NCBI GenBank assembly: GCA_041741375.1
Contig: JBGSKF010000102.1
Coordinates: forward strand, 1-39,076
DNA from: OFTM291 sp041741375
Lineage (GTDB): Bacteria > Gemmatimonadota > Gemmatimonadetes > Gemmatimonadales > GWC2-71-9
Reading direction: 5' to 3'
DNA: 39,076 nucleotides
Shown here: positions 24,557 to 32,989 of the stretch, piece by piece
How positions within the stretch are numbered: the stretch's first letter is position 1
Layout: each line of letters begins with the position of its first letter
Notes under the pieces: model-generated
What the model saw: only the letters and a program-made list of their open reading frames with translations
Told to the model about the DNA's origin: nothing
The model's database searches: none
Program-made: the position numbers and the translations under genes

Positions 24557-25526
24557 AATGCGCGGGATTCCCAAGCTCCCTCCGGAGCGCCTCACCCAGG
24601 GCATGCGGGCTCAGTGTCCCCGCGGCCAGCGCCTCCTCCGCGGACGCCAGGCGGGCCTCGGCGCCAGCATGACTCCACGCCCAGGCCGACAGCACCCGCC
24701 GCAGCACCGCCCGTGCCCGAACCTTTCGGCGCTCCCGGCGCCGGGTCTCACGTTCCACCCCGGCCATCCGGTCCCACTCGGCGTCCAGGAGATCCACCAG
24801 TCGGTCGATCCCGCGCCCGCTCTGGGCCGACGTCTCCACCACCGGTGGCGCCGCCGACGTCCCGGGTCCCGTCTCCCGGCGCATGCGGATCATCACCTCG
24901 AGTTCCCGCCGCAGGACGTCAGCGCCGGGGCGATCAGCCTTGTTGACCACGAAACAGTCGGCCACTTCCATGATCCCGGACTTGAGCACCTGAATGCTGT
25001 CCCCCGATTCGGGAACCACGACCAGGATCGTCAGGTCCGCCAGGGAGACGATGTCGAGTTCCGACTGTCCCACACCCACGGTTTCGATCAGGATCCGGTC
25101 GTAACCCGCCACGTCAAGCACATCGGCGAGTTCCCCTGAGCTGAGGGCGAGGCCGCCCAGCGACCCCCGGGTGGCCATCGACCGGATGAACACGCCGTCA
25201 TCCATCGCGGTGCCCTCCATCCGGATGCGATCGCCCAGGAGGGCGCCTCCCGAGATCGGACTGCTGGGATCGACGGCCAGCACCGCCACCCGGAGCCCGG
25301 CGGTGCGGTAATGCTGCGTCAGTCGGTCGGTGAGGGTCGACTTCCCCGCGCCGGGAGGGCCGGTGATGCCGAGGCGGCGGGCTCGCCCCACGTGCGGGTG
25401 CAGATCAGCAAGCAGCGCATCGCACCCCGCCTCGGTGTTCTCGACGAGGCTCAGCGCCCGGGCCACCGCCACGGGGCGTCCGGCACGAATTCCGTCGACC
25501 AGCGACGTCACCGAATCCCGGCTCAC
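24510..25526 (-). CDS. meaB: Mutase-associated GTPase MeaB (ArgK family)
   Basis: A 338-aa G3E-type GTPase that protects and reloads B12-dependent acyl-CoA mutases. It has the P-loop GPPGAGKST (56-64), AVDPSSPISGGALLGDR, ETVGVGQSE (switch region) and NKADRPGAD. GTG 25526 overlaps the mgtE stop by 4 nt. The last 15 or so residues (SSERHPGERRGPSEV) are encoded by the third copy of the repeat at 24292-24556, so the natural C-terminus has been replaced or extended by repeat DNA. Because IcmF carries its own G-domain, this protein more likely serves a separate methylmalonyl-CoA mutase. Confidence 0.95.
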   Translation of the reverse strand: MSRDSVTSLVDGIRAGRPVAVARALSLVENTEAGCDALLADLHPHVGRARRLGITGPPGAGKSTLTDRLTQHYRTAGLRVAVLAVDPSSPISGGALLGDRIRMEGTAMDDGVFIRSMATRGSLGGLALSSGELADVLDVAGYDRILIETVGVGQSELDIVSLADLTILVVVPESGDSIQVLKSGIMEVADCFVVNKADRPGADVLRRELEVMIRMRRETGPGTSAAPPVVETSAQSGRGIDRLVDLLDAEWDRMAGVERETRRRERRKVRARAVLRRVLSAWAWSHAGAEARLASAEEALAAGTLSPHALGEALRRELGNPAHSSERHPGERRGPSEV

Positions 25527-26869
25527 AACAGCAGGACCCCGGCCAGCCCGAGGAGGAGGGCAAACCCGCAGATGTCAGTCAGGGTGGTGACGAACACGGA
25601 GGAGGCGATCGCGGGATCCACGTCAAACCGCTCGAGCAGAAGGGGGATGAAGGCGCCCGCGAAGCCGGCCACCACGAGGTTACCGGTCATGGCCAGAAAC
25701 ACCACCAGCCCGAGCATCGGAGGCTGCCGGGTCACCAGGGCCACCCCCCAGACCACCGCTCCGATGGCCAGGCCGTTCACCGATCCGACCACCATCTCCT
25801 TGGTCACCACCCGGGTGAATTCATGGACCGGCAATTGCCCGATGGCGAGCCTCCGAACGGTGACCGCGAGCGCCTGGGTCCCGGCATTCCCTCCCATTCC
25901 CGCGATCACCGGCATCCAGGCCGCCAGCACCACCAGCTGGCTCACGGCCGACTGAAAGAACAGCACGACCGACGCAGCGAGAAAGGCGGTTACCAGGTTG
26001 ACGAGGAGCCAGGGCAGCCGGCTGCGAACCGCATCCCCCCACCCCGCCCCCAGGTCCTCATCGGCCGAGACGCCACCGAAGCGCAGGATGTCCTCGGTGT
26101 TCTCCGCTTCGACGACATCGCTCACGTCATCGAAGGTGATCCGGCCAAGCAGCCTCCCGTCATGTTCCACCACCGGGATGCTCGGCACGTTGTAGCGGGC
26201 CATCAGGCGCGCCACCTCCTCCTGGTCGGTTTCGGGGGTGACCACCAGATCCGCCGGTTCCATCACGTCCCGTACCGGACGGGAGGCCGGCGAGACCACG
26301 ATCGCCCGGAAGCTCAGGACCCCCACCAGGTGGTGCCGATCGTCGATGACGAACACCTGGGCAAACTGGTCCACCTCCTCGGCCTGCTCCCGAATCTCGT
26401 CGAGCGCCCGCCCCACGGTGGCCGAGTCATGCACCGCCACCACCTGACCGGTCATCAGCCCCCCGGCCGATTCCTCGTGGTACCGAAGCAGGCGCTCGAC
26501 CCCCTCCCGATCCTCCCGGTCCTCCACCGCGGCCAGGATGCGAGCCCGGGCATCCGGCTCGAGAACCCCCAGCAGGTCCGCGGCATCGTCGTCCTCCAAC
26601 TGCTCGACGATGTCGGCGGCGTGCTCCGAGTCGAGAGCGGCCAATGTGTTCTCGGCGTGCTCCTCCTCCGGAAGCTCCGCGAGGGCCTGCCCCGCAATCT
26701 CCGGAGGCAGCATCCGCACCACCGTCACCCGTTCGGCGCCATCGAGCTCCCGAAGAACGTCGGCCAGGTCGGCCGGCTCCAGATCCGCTGCGGCCGTCAG
26801 AAACTCCGGCAGACGACCCGCGCGGACCCACTCCGCGAGTTCCTGAACGCGGACAGGACGACCGGTCAT
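25523..26869 (-). CDS. mgtE: Magnesium transporter MgtE
   Basis: A 448-aa protein with the full MgtE layout. An acidic helical N-domain (about 10-125) senses Mg2+. Two CBS domains (about 135-265) follow: GLMTGQVVAVHDSATV and VMEPADLVVTPETDQEEVARLMARY. Five membrane helices come next, with the pore signature PVIAGMGGNAGTQALAV. Mg2+ entry through this channel is gated by the cytosolic domains. ATG 26869 overlaps the upstream corC-like stop by 4 nt. Together with the two CorC-like proteins it makes a three-gene divalent-metal block. Confidence 0.96.
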   Translation of the reverse strand: MTGRPVRVQELAEWVRAGRLPEFLTAAADLEPADLADVLRELDGAERVTVVRMLPPEIAGQALAELPEEEHAENTLAALDSEHAADIVEQLEDDDAADLLGVLEPDARARILAAVEDREDREGVERLLRYHEESAGGLMTGQVVAVHDSATVGRALDEIREQAEEVDQFAQVFVIDDRHHLVGVLSFRAIVVSPASRPVRDVMEPADLVVTPETDQEEVARLMARYNVPSIPVVEHDGRLLGRITFDDVSDVVEAENTEDILRFGGVSADEDLGAGWGDAVRSRLPWLLVNLVTAFLAASVVLFFQSAVSQLVVLAAWMPVIAGMGGNAGTQALAVTVRRLAIGQLPVHEFTRVVTKEMVVGSVNGLAIGAVVWGVALVTRQPPMLGLVVFLAMTGNLVVAGFAGAFIPLLLERFDVDPAIASSVFVTTLTDICGFALLLGLAGVLLL

Positions 26870-28062
26870 CCGACACTCCCGGGAAGCGCGGTGAGAGGAC
26901 TGCTTTCGTTCCGAATGAGAACCCGGTCGATCCGGGTCGGGGTGGCGCGCACGATGTCCACCTCGATTCCCTGCCAGGAGAATCGTTCCCCGGCCGTCGG
27001 GATGCGCCCCAGCAGCTCGGCGAGGCGGCCCCCGATCGTATCGGCCTGTCCCGGGGGAAAGGTCACCGCGAGACGCCGCTCGAGGTCTGACACCGGCACG
27101 GACCCGTCCACCTCCAGCAACTCCGACAGCCCCGCCGTGGGCGGTCCCGGCGCGACCGCATCGTGCTCGTCGTAGATCTCACCCACCATCTCTTCCAGCA
27201 GGTCCTCCATCGTCACGATACCGAGGGTGCCCCCGAATTCATCCAGCACCACCGCGAGGTGCCGTCGCTCGCGCTGCAGGTCGATCAGCAGATCCCCTGC
27301 GGTGCGCGTGGCCGGCGCGAAGGTCACCGGACGGATCGGCAGTGGGTCTCCCGGACGGACCCGGAAGAGATCGAACACGTGCAGCATCCCGACGATCTCG
27401 TCGAGGGATCCCCGATACACCGGAATCCGGCTGTAGCCGCTTTCGGTGAAGACCCGCGTGATCTCCTCCAGGCTGGCGGACTCGGGCACCGCCACCACGG
27501 CGGTACGCGGACTCATGACATCCCGCACCAGACGCTGGGCAAAGGCCATGATCCCTCCCACCATCACCAGTTCCCGGTCCGGTCCGAACCCCGCCGCCAC
27601 CCGCTCCCGCACCAGGGCCCGCACCTCGGCGGGGCCGGCGATGGCGCGCACGGGAAGGAGGGCCGCCAGCAGGTAGGCCAGAGGACGCAGCACAGGCTGC
27701 GCCAGGGTGACGACTCGCTCCGCCCGCGCATGGGAGAGCCATCGGGGCAGCAGATACCCGCTCAGTACCACGACGGGAACGGCCAGCACCACGACCACGA
27801 GCGCCAGGCGCCAGACCGTGAAGCCCGCAAACACCGCCGGGAACACCGCCCCCATCAGGATGACCCCGATCGACGTCGTCGCCGCCGCCGCCGCCAGGTC
27901 GCGATCCACCACCTCCACCCAGGCCAGTGACTCCTGCCCTCCCCGCAGCCTCCGGGACACGGCCTGCACCAGAGAACGGCGCCCGGTGGTGACCAGGGCC
28001 GCCGCCGCGGTGGCCCCGAACACCGTGAGGAGCAGTCCGAAGATGAGTCCGGAAAGAATCAT
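26866..28062 (-). CDS. CNNM/CorC-family (HlyC/CBS) protein, second copy
   Basis: A 398-aa protein. Three to four hydrophobic segments in the first 150 residues form the CNNM-type membrane part. A CBS pair follows (VMSPRTAVVAVPESASLEEI; GYSRIPVYRGSLDEIVGMLH), then VVLDEFGGTLGIVTMEDLLEEMVGEIYDE and the C-terminal CorC_HlyC transporter-associated domain. The family acts in Mg2+/Co2+ efflux or its control. It begins with ATG 28062 overlapping its paralogue by 4 nt. The membrane part is less conserved than the CBS part, which fits a duplicated copy. Confidence 0.92.
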   Translation of the reverse strand: MILSGLIFGLLLTVFGATAAAALVTTGRRSLVQAVSRRLRGGQESLAWVEVVDRDLAAAAATTSIGVILMGAVFPAVFAGFTVWRLALVVVVLAVPVVVLSGYLLPRWLSHARAERVVTLAQPVLRPLAYLLAALLPVRAIAGPAEVRALVRERVAAGFGPDRELVMVGGIMAFAQRLVRDVMSPRTAVVAVPESASLEEITRVFTESGYSRIPVYRGSLDEIVGMLHVFDLFRVRPGDPLPIRPVTFAPATRTAGDLLIDLQRERRHLAVVLDEFGGTLGIVTMEDLLEEMVGEIYDEHDAVAPGPPTAGLSELLEVDGSVPVSDLERRLAVTFPPGQADTIGGRLAELLGRIPTAGERFSWQGIEVDIVRATPTRIDRVLIRNESSPLTALPGSVG

Positions 28063-29219
28063 GGGGTCATCTCCTCGGCCACGGTCACGGTGACTCGCTT
28101 CACCCGGCGCCGGACCACCTGGTCCACGTGGCAGCGCACTCCGTTCTCCACCACTTCATCCCCCACCCGTGGTACCCGGCCCAGGACTGCCAGAACCCAC
28201 CCACCCACCGTGTCCACATCGTCCCGTCCCAGATCCTTGCCGAGGCGAGTCTCCAGTTCCGTGAGCGCCACCCCGCCCTGGACCCGGAACACCCCGTCTT
28301 CCTCCTGCTGGATCGGCTCCACCTCGTCCACATCGCGCTCATCGTGAATCTCCCCGACGATCTGCTCGAGAATGTCCTCTAGCGTGATGAGCCCTGCAGT
28401 CCCTCCGAATTCGTCCACCACCACCGCCACGTGGCTCGACCCCGCCAGCACATCCCGCAACTGCCGGTCCAGGGTCTTGGCCTCGGGCACGAAGCTGACC
28501 GGTTGGACCAGGGCCCGCCACTCCGTGTCCTGCTCCGCGTGCAGGGCGTGCAGGAAATCCTTGGCGTGGAGCACACCGGCCACCGCGTCGGCGTGACCGT
28601 CCACGACCAGCAGGCGGGAATACCCGGCCCCCCGGAAGACCTGTTCCACCGTCTCCCTGTCGAACGACACGTCCACCGACACGATGTCGATGCGGGGCGT
28701 CATGACCTCGGCCACGGTCATGTTCCGCAGGGCGAAGACCCCGGCCACCATCGTGCGGTCCACCCCCGGTTCTCGAGCCTGCGGTGTTGTGCCCCGACCG
28801 TCGACACGCGCCAGGAGCCGCAGGAGCGGATGGAAGGGAAGGAGGGTTCGCTGCCCGAAGGACGTGAGGGTTAGCTGGAGATCCCGCGGGAGGATCGACA
28901 CGATCACGCGCGGGAGGAGGTCACCCGCCACCCAGACCATCGCGATCGTGATGGCGAGACGGACCGCGGCCGACGCGGGAGGCCAGGCCCACCACGCCAC
29001 CGCGGTTCCTCCCGCCGCCGCCGCCAGAAGGAGCAGGGCCAGATGCACCAGGTGCAGTCCGCGCGGGGCCGCGAGGGCGGGGGGCGCCCCCGGCACCGGA
29101 GCGGTCAGGGCCCGGGGGAGCCGGGGATCTCCCTCCGCTCCCAGGGCCACGAGACCGGCCCAGAGCGTCAACAGGACCGTGGCGAGGGGAGCCATCCCGA
29201 GGTGGAGGAGGACGTTCAC
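28059..29219 (-). CDS. CNNM/CorC-family (HlyC/CBS) protein, first copy (YbeX-like position)
   Basis: A 386-aa protein with hydrophobic helices at about 10-30, 60-80 and 90-110. CBS domains follow (VMTPRIDIVSVDVSF; GYSRLLVVDGHADAVAGVLHAKD), then VVVDEFGGTAGLITLEDILEQIVGEIHDE and the CorC_HlyC domain. GTG 29219 overlaps the ybeY stop by 4 nt (GTGA); the ATG farther up lies well inside ybeY. In many bacteria phoH-ybeY is followed by one corC (ybeX); here two consecutive paralogues occupy that place. Confidence 0.92.
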   Translation of the reverse strand: MNVLLHLGMAPLATVLLTLWAGLVALGAEGDPRLPRALTAPVPGAPPALAAPRGLHLVHLALLLLAAAAGGTAVAWWAWPPASAAVRLAITIAMVWVAGDLLPRVIVSILPRDLQLTLTSFGQRTLLPFHPLLRLLARVDGRGTTPQAREPGVDRTMVAGVFALRNMTVAEVMTPRIDIVSVDVSFDRETVEQVFRGAGYSRLLVVDGHADAVAGVLHAKDFLHALHAEQDTEWRALVQPVSFVPEAKTLDRQLRDVLAGSSHVAVVVDEFGGTAGLITLEDILEQIVGEIHDERDVDEVEPIQQEEDGVFRVQGGVALTELETRLGKDLGRDDVDTVGGWVLAVLGRVPRVGDEVVENGVRCHVDQVVRRRVKRVTVTVAEEMTP

Positions 29220-29647
29220 CGGAGACGGCCCACGTAAGCTTCCTGCCGCTTCCACATCGGACTCGCCATCCGTTCTTCCCCCTCCGGATGATCCCATCCG
29301 AGCACATGCAAGGTCCCGTGCACCACCAGGCGGATCACCTCCTCCCGGAGCGACACGCCATGGCGCCTCGCCGAGCGCCCGGCCACCCAGGGACAGACGT
29401 ACACGTCTCCCAGAACTGGCTCCCCCTCCGCGTGCAGGGAGAAGGCGAGGACATCCGTGGGCCGGGGGGCTCCCTTCCAGCGCTGGTGGAGTGCCGCCAT
29501 GCGATCCCGGCCCACGAAGGCCACCTCGACCCGTCCCTCCTGTTTTTCCCCGCGCAAAACCGATTCGACGACGGCGATCACCTCGGCCCCGGGGAGCGCC
29601 TGCGGGCGCCCCGAGACAACCACGCGGCCCGAGGGGGCGGCCCGCAT
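29216..29647 (-). CDS. ybeY: Endoribonuclease YbeY
   Basis: A 143-aa zinc-dependent RNase involved in 16S rRNA 3'-end maturation and ribosome quality control. The metal motif HGTLHVLGWDH (H-x3-H-x5-H) is intact and is preceded by PTDVLAFSLHAEGEPVLGDVYVC, the family's core. It starts 3 nt after the phoH stop and overlaps the following corC-like gene by 4 nt. Order phoH-ybeY-corC is widely conserved and supports the call. Confidence 0.96.
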   Translation of the reverse strand: MRAAPSGRVVVSGRPQALPGAEVIAVVESVLRGEKQEGRVEVAFVGRDRMAALHQRWKGAPRPTDVLAFSLHAEGEPVLGDVYVCPWVAGRSARRHGVSLREEVIRLVVHGTLHVLGWDHPEGEERMASPMWKRQEAYVGRLR

Positions 29648-29650
29648 CCG

Positions 29651-30607
29651 TCAGGCCCCCTGATCGTCGGCGTAGGCCTGGATGATCTCCTTGACCAGAC
29701 GGTGCCTCACCACGTCCTGCTGGTCCAGGTACTGGAAACCAACGCCCTCGATCCCGGGAAGAATCCGCTCGATCTGGATCAGGCCCGAGTCCTCCCGATG
29801 CCGCAGATCGATCTGAGTCTTGTCGCCGGTGACCACCGTCTGGCTCCCCACACCGAGGCGGGTGAGGAACATCTTCATCTGCGACCCCGTGGCATTCTGG
29901 GCCTCATCGAGAATGATGAACGCATCCGACAGGGTGCGCCCCCGCATGTAGGCGAGGGGGGCGATCTCGATCACCCGGCTCTCCAGCGCACGCTGGACCC
30001 GCTCGGGAGGCATCATGTCCTCCAGCGCGTCGTAGAGGGGGCGCAGATAGGGATCCACTTTGGCCTGCATGTCCCCGGGCAGGAACCCGAGGGACTCCCC
30101 GGCCTCGACCGCGGGCCGCGCCAGGACGATCCTCTTCACCCGTTTCCGGGCCAGGGCCTCCACCGCCTTGGCCACGGCCAGGTAGGTCTTTCCCGTCCCC
30201 GCGGGACCGATCCCCACCACGATGTCGTAGGAGGCGATCGCCTTGAGGTACTCCCGCTGGCCCGCCGTCTTGGGAACGATCGGTTTGCGGATCCCGGGAA
30301 GCACGATGCGGTCCCCGTTCTGGCGCCCTGCCACGTCGATGCCGGCGCCTCCGTCCGAGGCGATCCGGAACACGTCCTCCGGTTCGAGCCCGTCCCCCAT
30401 GCGCACCAGATCGATGAGCCCCTGGACCACGGCCGTGGCCCGGGTCACCTGGTCTTCCGTTCCGGTGAGCGTCAGGGTGTCGCCCCGCAGATGGGTCCGG
30501 ATTCCAAGGGCGCGCTGCAACTCAACGAGGTTCGCCTCGTTGACCCCCGCCAGCAGGAGGGGATCGGCTCCCTCGATCGACAACCGATGCCGGAACTCCT
30601 TGGTCAT
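29651..30607 (-). CDS. phoH: PhoH-family ATPase (YbeZ-like)
   Basis: A 318-aa protein. A KH-like N-terminal region (about 1-70) is followed by the P-loop ATPase domain with GPAGTGKT (134-141), LARPAVEAGESLGFLPGD, FIILDEAQN (Walker B) and VTGDKTQIDL. It works with YbeY in ribosome-linked RNA metabolism. The start ATG 30607 overlaps the aspS stop by 4 nt. Confidence 0.95.
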   Translation of the reverse strand: MTKEFRHRLSIEGADPLLLAGVNEANLVELQRALGIRTHLRGDTLTLTGTEDQVTRATAVVQGLIDLVRMGDGLEPEDVFRIASDGGAGIDVAGRQNGDRIVLPGIRKPIVPKTAGQREYLKAIASYDIVVGIGPAGTGKTYLAVAKAVEALARKRVKRIVLARPAVEAGESLGFLPGDMQAKVDPYLRPLYDALEDMMPPERVQRALESRVIEIAPLAYMRGRTLSDAFIILDEAQNATGSQMKMFLTRLGVGSQTVVTGDKTQIDLRHREDSGLIQIERILPGIEGVGFQYLDQQDVVRHRLVKEIIQAYADDQGA

Positions 30608-32439
30608 CTCCCCGCCTCCTCCGGCACCACCGGGGTGAGTGGTGCCAAGTGCAGGGCCGCGAGATCGTCGGGACTCACCGGTGTGGGCGCCCCCTCAAAC
30701 AGGGCACGGGCCGCGGTGGTCTTCGGGAAGGCAATCACGTCCCGGAGCGAGCCGGCCCCGGCGAGCAGCATCACAATCCGGTCGAAGCCGAGCGCAAAGC
30801 CACCGTGAGGGGGAGCGCCGCAGGCCAGTCCGTCGAGGAGGAAGCCAAAGCGATGGGCGATCTCATCGGGCGAGAGACCGAGGCGGCGGAACACGGCTTC
30901 CTGGAGACCGGGATCGGTGACCCGGATCGACCCGCTCCCGAGCTCGTTCCCGTTGTAGACGGCATCGTAGTGAAGGGCCCTGCACCGGCCCGGGTCCGAG
31001 TCCAGCCAGGCCACGTCCTCCGGATGGGGTGCGGTGAACGGGTGATGAACCGGCACCCAGGCCCCGGTGTCGGGATCGGACTCGAACAGCGGAAAGTCCA
31101 CCACCCAGGCGAACGCGTGCTCCGAGCGCCGCATCACGCCGGGCCGGGAGGAGAGGGCGTGTCGCACGGCGTGGAGGGCGGGGTTGGTGACCGCATCGAC
31201 CCCGACGACTCCCAGAAGGAGGTCCCCGGGGCCGCCGGTGAGGGCGGCGACGGTGCCGGGACCGAGCGCCTTGACGCCGGCTCCCTCCCAGCCCGATTCG
31301 CCTCGTCGCACCCAGAGCAATCCGCCGGCCCCGAGATCGCGCACCGTGGCCGACAGTTGGTCGATCTCCTTGCGCGACAGCGACCCGCCCTGCTCGGGGG
31401 TCGCCGGCACCCGGATACCGCGGAACCGCACCCGGTCCCGGGATCCCGGTTCCCCGTTCTCCGTCCCCGCCACGACCGCGACAAAGGGCGCCGCCCCGTC
31501 GGGCACCACGAGCCCGGTCCAATCCTCGATGGTGAATCCGTGGCGCAGGTCGGGCTTGTCGATCCCATATCGCTCCATGGCCTCACGCCAGGAAAGCTGT
31601 ACGAACGGGCGATCGACGGTGTGTCCCGCGGTCTTCCACAGCGCCACAAGGACCTCCTCCACCACCGCCATCACCTCGGCGGCGGACACGAAGGAAGCCT
31701 CGATGTCGATCTGCGTGAACTCCGGCTGCCGGTCCGCGCGGAGGTCCTCGTCCCGAAAGCACCGGGCGATCTGGAAGTACCGGTCGAACCCCGCGACCAT
31801 CAGGAGCTGCTTGTAGATCTGGGGAGATTGGGGAAGCGCGTAGCATTCCCCGGGATGCACCCGGCTTGGCACCAGGTAGTCCCGGGCCCCTTCCGGGGTG
31901 GGTTTGGTGAGGATCGGCGTTTCGATCTCCAGGAAACCGAGTGCGCTGAGGGTGGCCCGTGCCTGCTGCAGGAGACGGTGACGCAGGATCAGGTTGTGTT
32001 GCAGCTCGGGGCGGCGCAGATCGAGAATGCGGTGCCGGAGCCGGAGCTCCTCCGCGGCCAGCTCCTCGCCCTCGCGGCGAGCCACCGGCACCACCGGGGT
32101 CCGGGCGGGGCCCAGAACGTCAAGGGCCACGACCTGGATCTCGACCTCGCGGGACCGCATGCCGGGATCGCGCCCCGGCTCCGGTCGCACCCGTACCGTT
32201 CCGCGCACCCGGATCACCGTTTCCGCCCCCAGACCCGCGGCCAGGGCCAACACCTCAGGAGGGGTCCACTCCGGATCGCAGGAGAGCTGGACCAGGCCGT
32301 CCCGGTCCCGCAGGTCGAGGAAGACGATCCCGCCCAGATCGCGGCGGCGGTGAACCCACCCCGCCACGGTAACCTCCTGTCCCTCTGCTTCGCGCGTCAC
32401 CAGGCCGGCGCGGTGGGTTCGGTAGAGGGGCTCAGCCAT
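30604..32439 (-). CDS. aspS: Aspartyl-tRNA synthetase
   Basis: A 611-aa class II synthetase of bacterial type. It has an OB-fold anticodon domain (VAGWVHRRRDLGGIVFLDLRDRDG), motif 2 (FRDEDLRADRQPEFTQIDIE), a GAD insertion domain (about 290-415) and motif 3 (GFALGFDRIVMLLAG). Leu in RRRDLGG is as in the discriminating E. coli enzyme; non-discriminating Pseudomonas AspRS has His there. That is a hint only, since gatCAB is not in view. ATG 32439 gives MAEPLYRTHRAGLV at normal distance to the OB-fold; no strong Shine-Dalgarno is visible, and the frame is open farther upstream. It heads the run aspS-phoH-ybeY-corC-corC-mgtE-meaB. Confidence 0.97.
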   Translation of the reverse strand: MAEPLYRTHRAGLVTREAEGQEVTVAGWVHRRRDLGGIVFLDLRDRDGLVQLSCDPEWTPPEVLALAAGLGAETVIRVRGTVRVRPEPGRDPGMRSREVEIQVVALDVLGPARTPVVPVARREGEELAAEELRLRHRILDLRRPELQHNLILRHRLLQQARATLSALGFLEIETPILTKPTPEGARDYLVPSRVHPGECYALPQSPQIYKQLLMVAGFDRYFQIARCFRDEDLRADRQPEFTQIDIEASFVSAAEVMAVVEEVLVALWKTAGHTVDRPFVQLSWREAMERYGIDKPDLRHGFTIEDWTGLVVPDGAAPFVAVVAGTENGEPGSRDRVRFRGIRVPATPEQGGSLSRKEIDQLSATVRDLGAGGLLWVRRGESGWEGAGVKALGPGTVAALTGGPGDLLLGVVGVDAVTNPALHAVRHALSSRPGVMRRSEHAFAWVVDFPLFESDPDTGAWVPVHHPFTAPHPEDVAWLDSDPGRCRALHYDAVYNGNELGSGSIRVTDPGLQEAVFRRLGLSPDEIAHRFGFLLDGLACGAPPHGGFALGFDRIVMLLAGAGSLRDVIAFPKTTAARALFEGAPTPVSPDDLAALHLAPLTPVVPEEAGR

Positions 32440-32560
32440 GGGGCATTCGGGAGCCCGGGAGAGGGGGACAGCGAAGGGACGAGGAGTCAGCGGGCATGCG
32501 GCAAACGTAACCGTCGCCGGGGTGGGTGACAAGCGATTGCGGGGGAGGAAGTTAGACGGA

Positions 32561-32609
32561 CCAATGACCAATGACCAATGATCAATGACCAATGATCAAT
32601 GAACAATGC
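32561..32609. repeat. Heptamer array C, family CCAATGA
   Basis: Seven contiguous units: CCAATGA three times, TCAATGA, CCAATGA, TCAATGA, ACAATGC. Only the first base varies (C/T/A) until the last unit. It is AT-rich in a GC-rich genome and, unlike the other arrays, lies upstream of both flanking genes. A second, decayed block of the same family (CCAATGA ACAATGA ACAGTAA ATAATGC) is at 32885-32912. Confidence 0.93.
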
Positions 32610-32837
32610 CCCCGCCCCGGCCCCTCTCCCGCAAGCCGGAGAGGGGAGGCCAGGATTGTGCGGTGATACCTTTCCTCCCGCCCATCGCCTGCCTATCGAT
32701 GTCACCGTCAATACCGGCGGAAATCACGCAAGAAGGGAAGGTGCGGAGGGGTTGGCGTTGCGTTGGAGCGGTGGCAGGGAACCGGGGCCGTGTAAACGGC
32801 CCCACCGCCGAGCCCGGGGCGAAAGCCCCGGGAATAC

Positions 32838-32857
32838 TTTGTGAAATATTTCACAAA
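32838..32857. promoter_or_regulatory. Perfect 20-bp palindrome matching the Rex/CRP operator pattern
   Basis: TTTGTGAAATATTTCACAAA is identical to its reverse complement. It contains TTGTGAA-N4-TTCACAA, the published consensus form of Rex (NADH-sensing repressor) operators, and also fits the CRP/FNR-family half-site TGTGA-N6-TCACA. It lies 133 nt before the rlmN ATG and about 400 nt before aspS. Neighbouring GACCTGACCCC text and nearby stems resemble repeat-associated sequence, so a mobile-element origin is an alternative. No rex or crp gene is in the window. Confidence 0.5.
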
Positions 32858-32989
32858 TAGTGGGAAACAAGACCTGACCCCTTTCCAATGAACAATGAAC
32901 AGTAAATAATGCACGGAATGAATGAGGGAATCGCAAAGGCACGCCGAAATCCGTGCCATCGCCGAGAGACGGGGGTGTAGATTTCCGCC

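Larger units (their letters stand above)
32440..32989. other. Divergent intergenic region aspS/rlmN with repeats and hairpins
   Basis: These 550 bases hold no gene I can support. In order there is array C at 32561-32609; the stem CCCCTCTCC-GCAAGC-GGAGAGGGG-like repeat at 32631-32648; the stems GGGGCCG-TGTAAA-CGGCCCC at 32787-32806 (approximate ends) and CCCGGGGC-GAAA-GCCCCGGG at about 32813-32832; a palindrome at 32838-32857; GACCTGACCCC at about 32871-32881; and a degenerate second block of array C family at 32885-32912. Both gene starts need promoters here; I cannot place boxes with confidence. The region is AT-richer than its surroundings. Confidence 0.7.
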
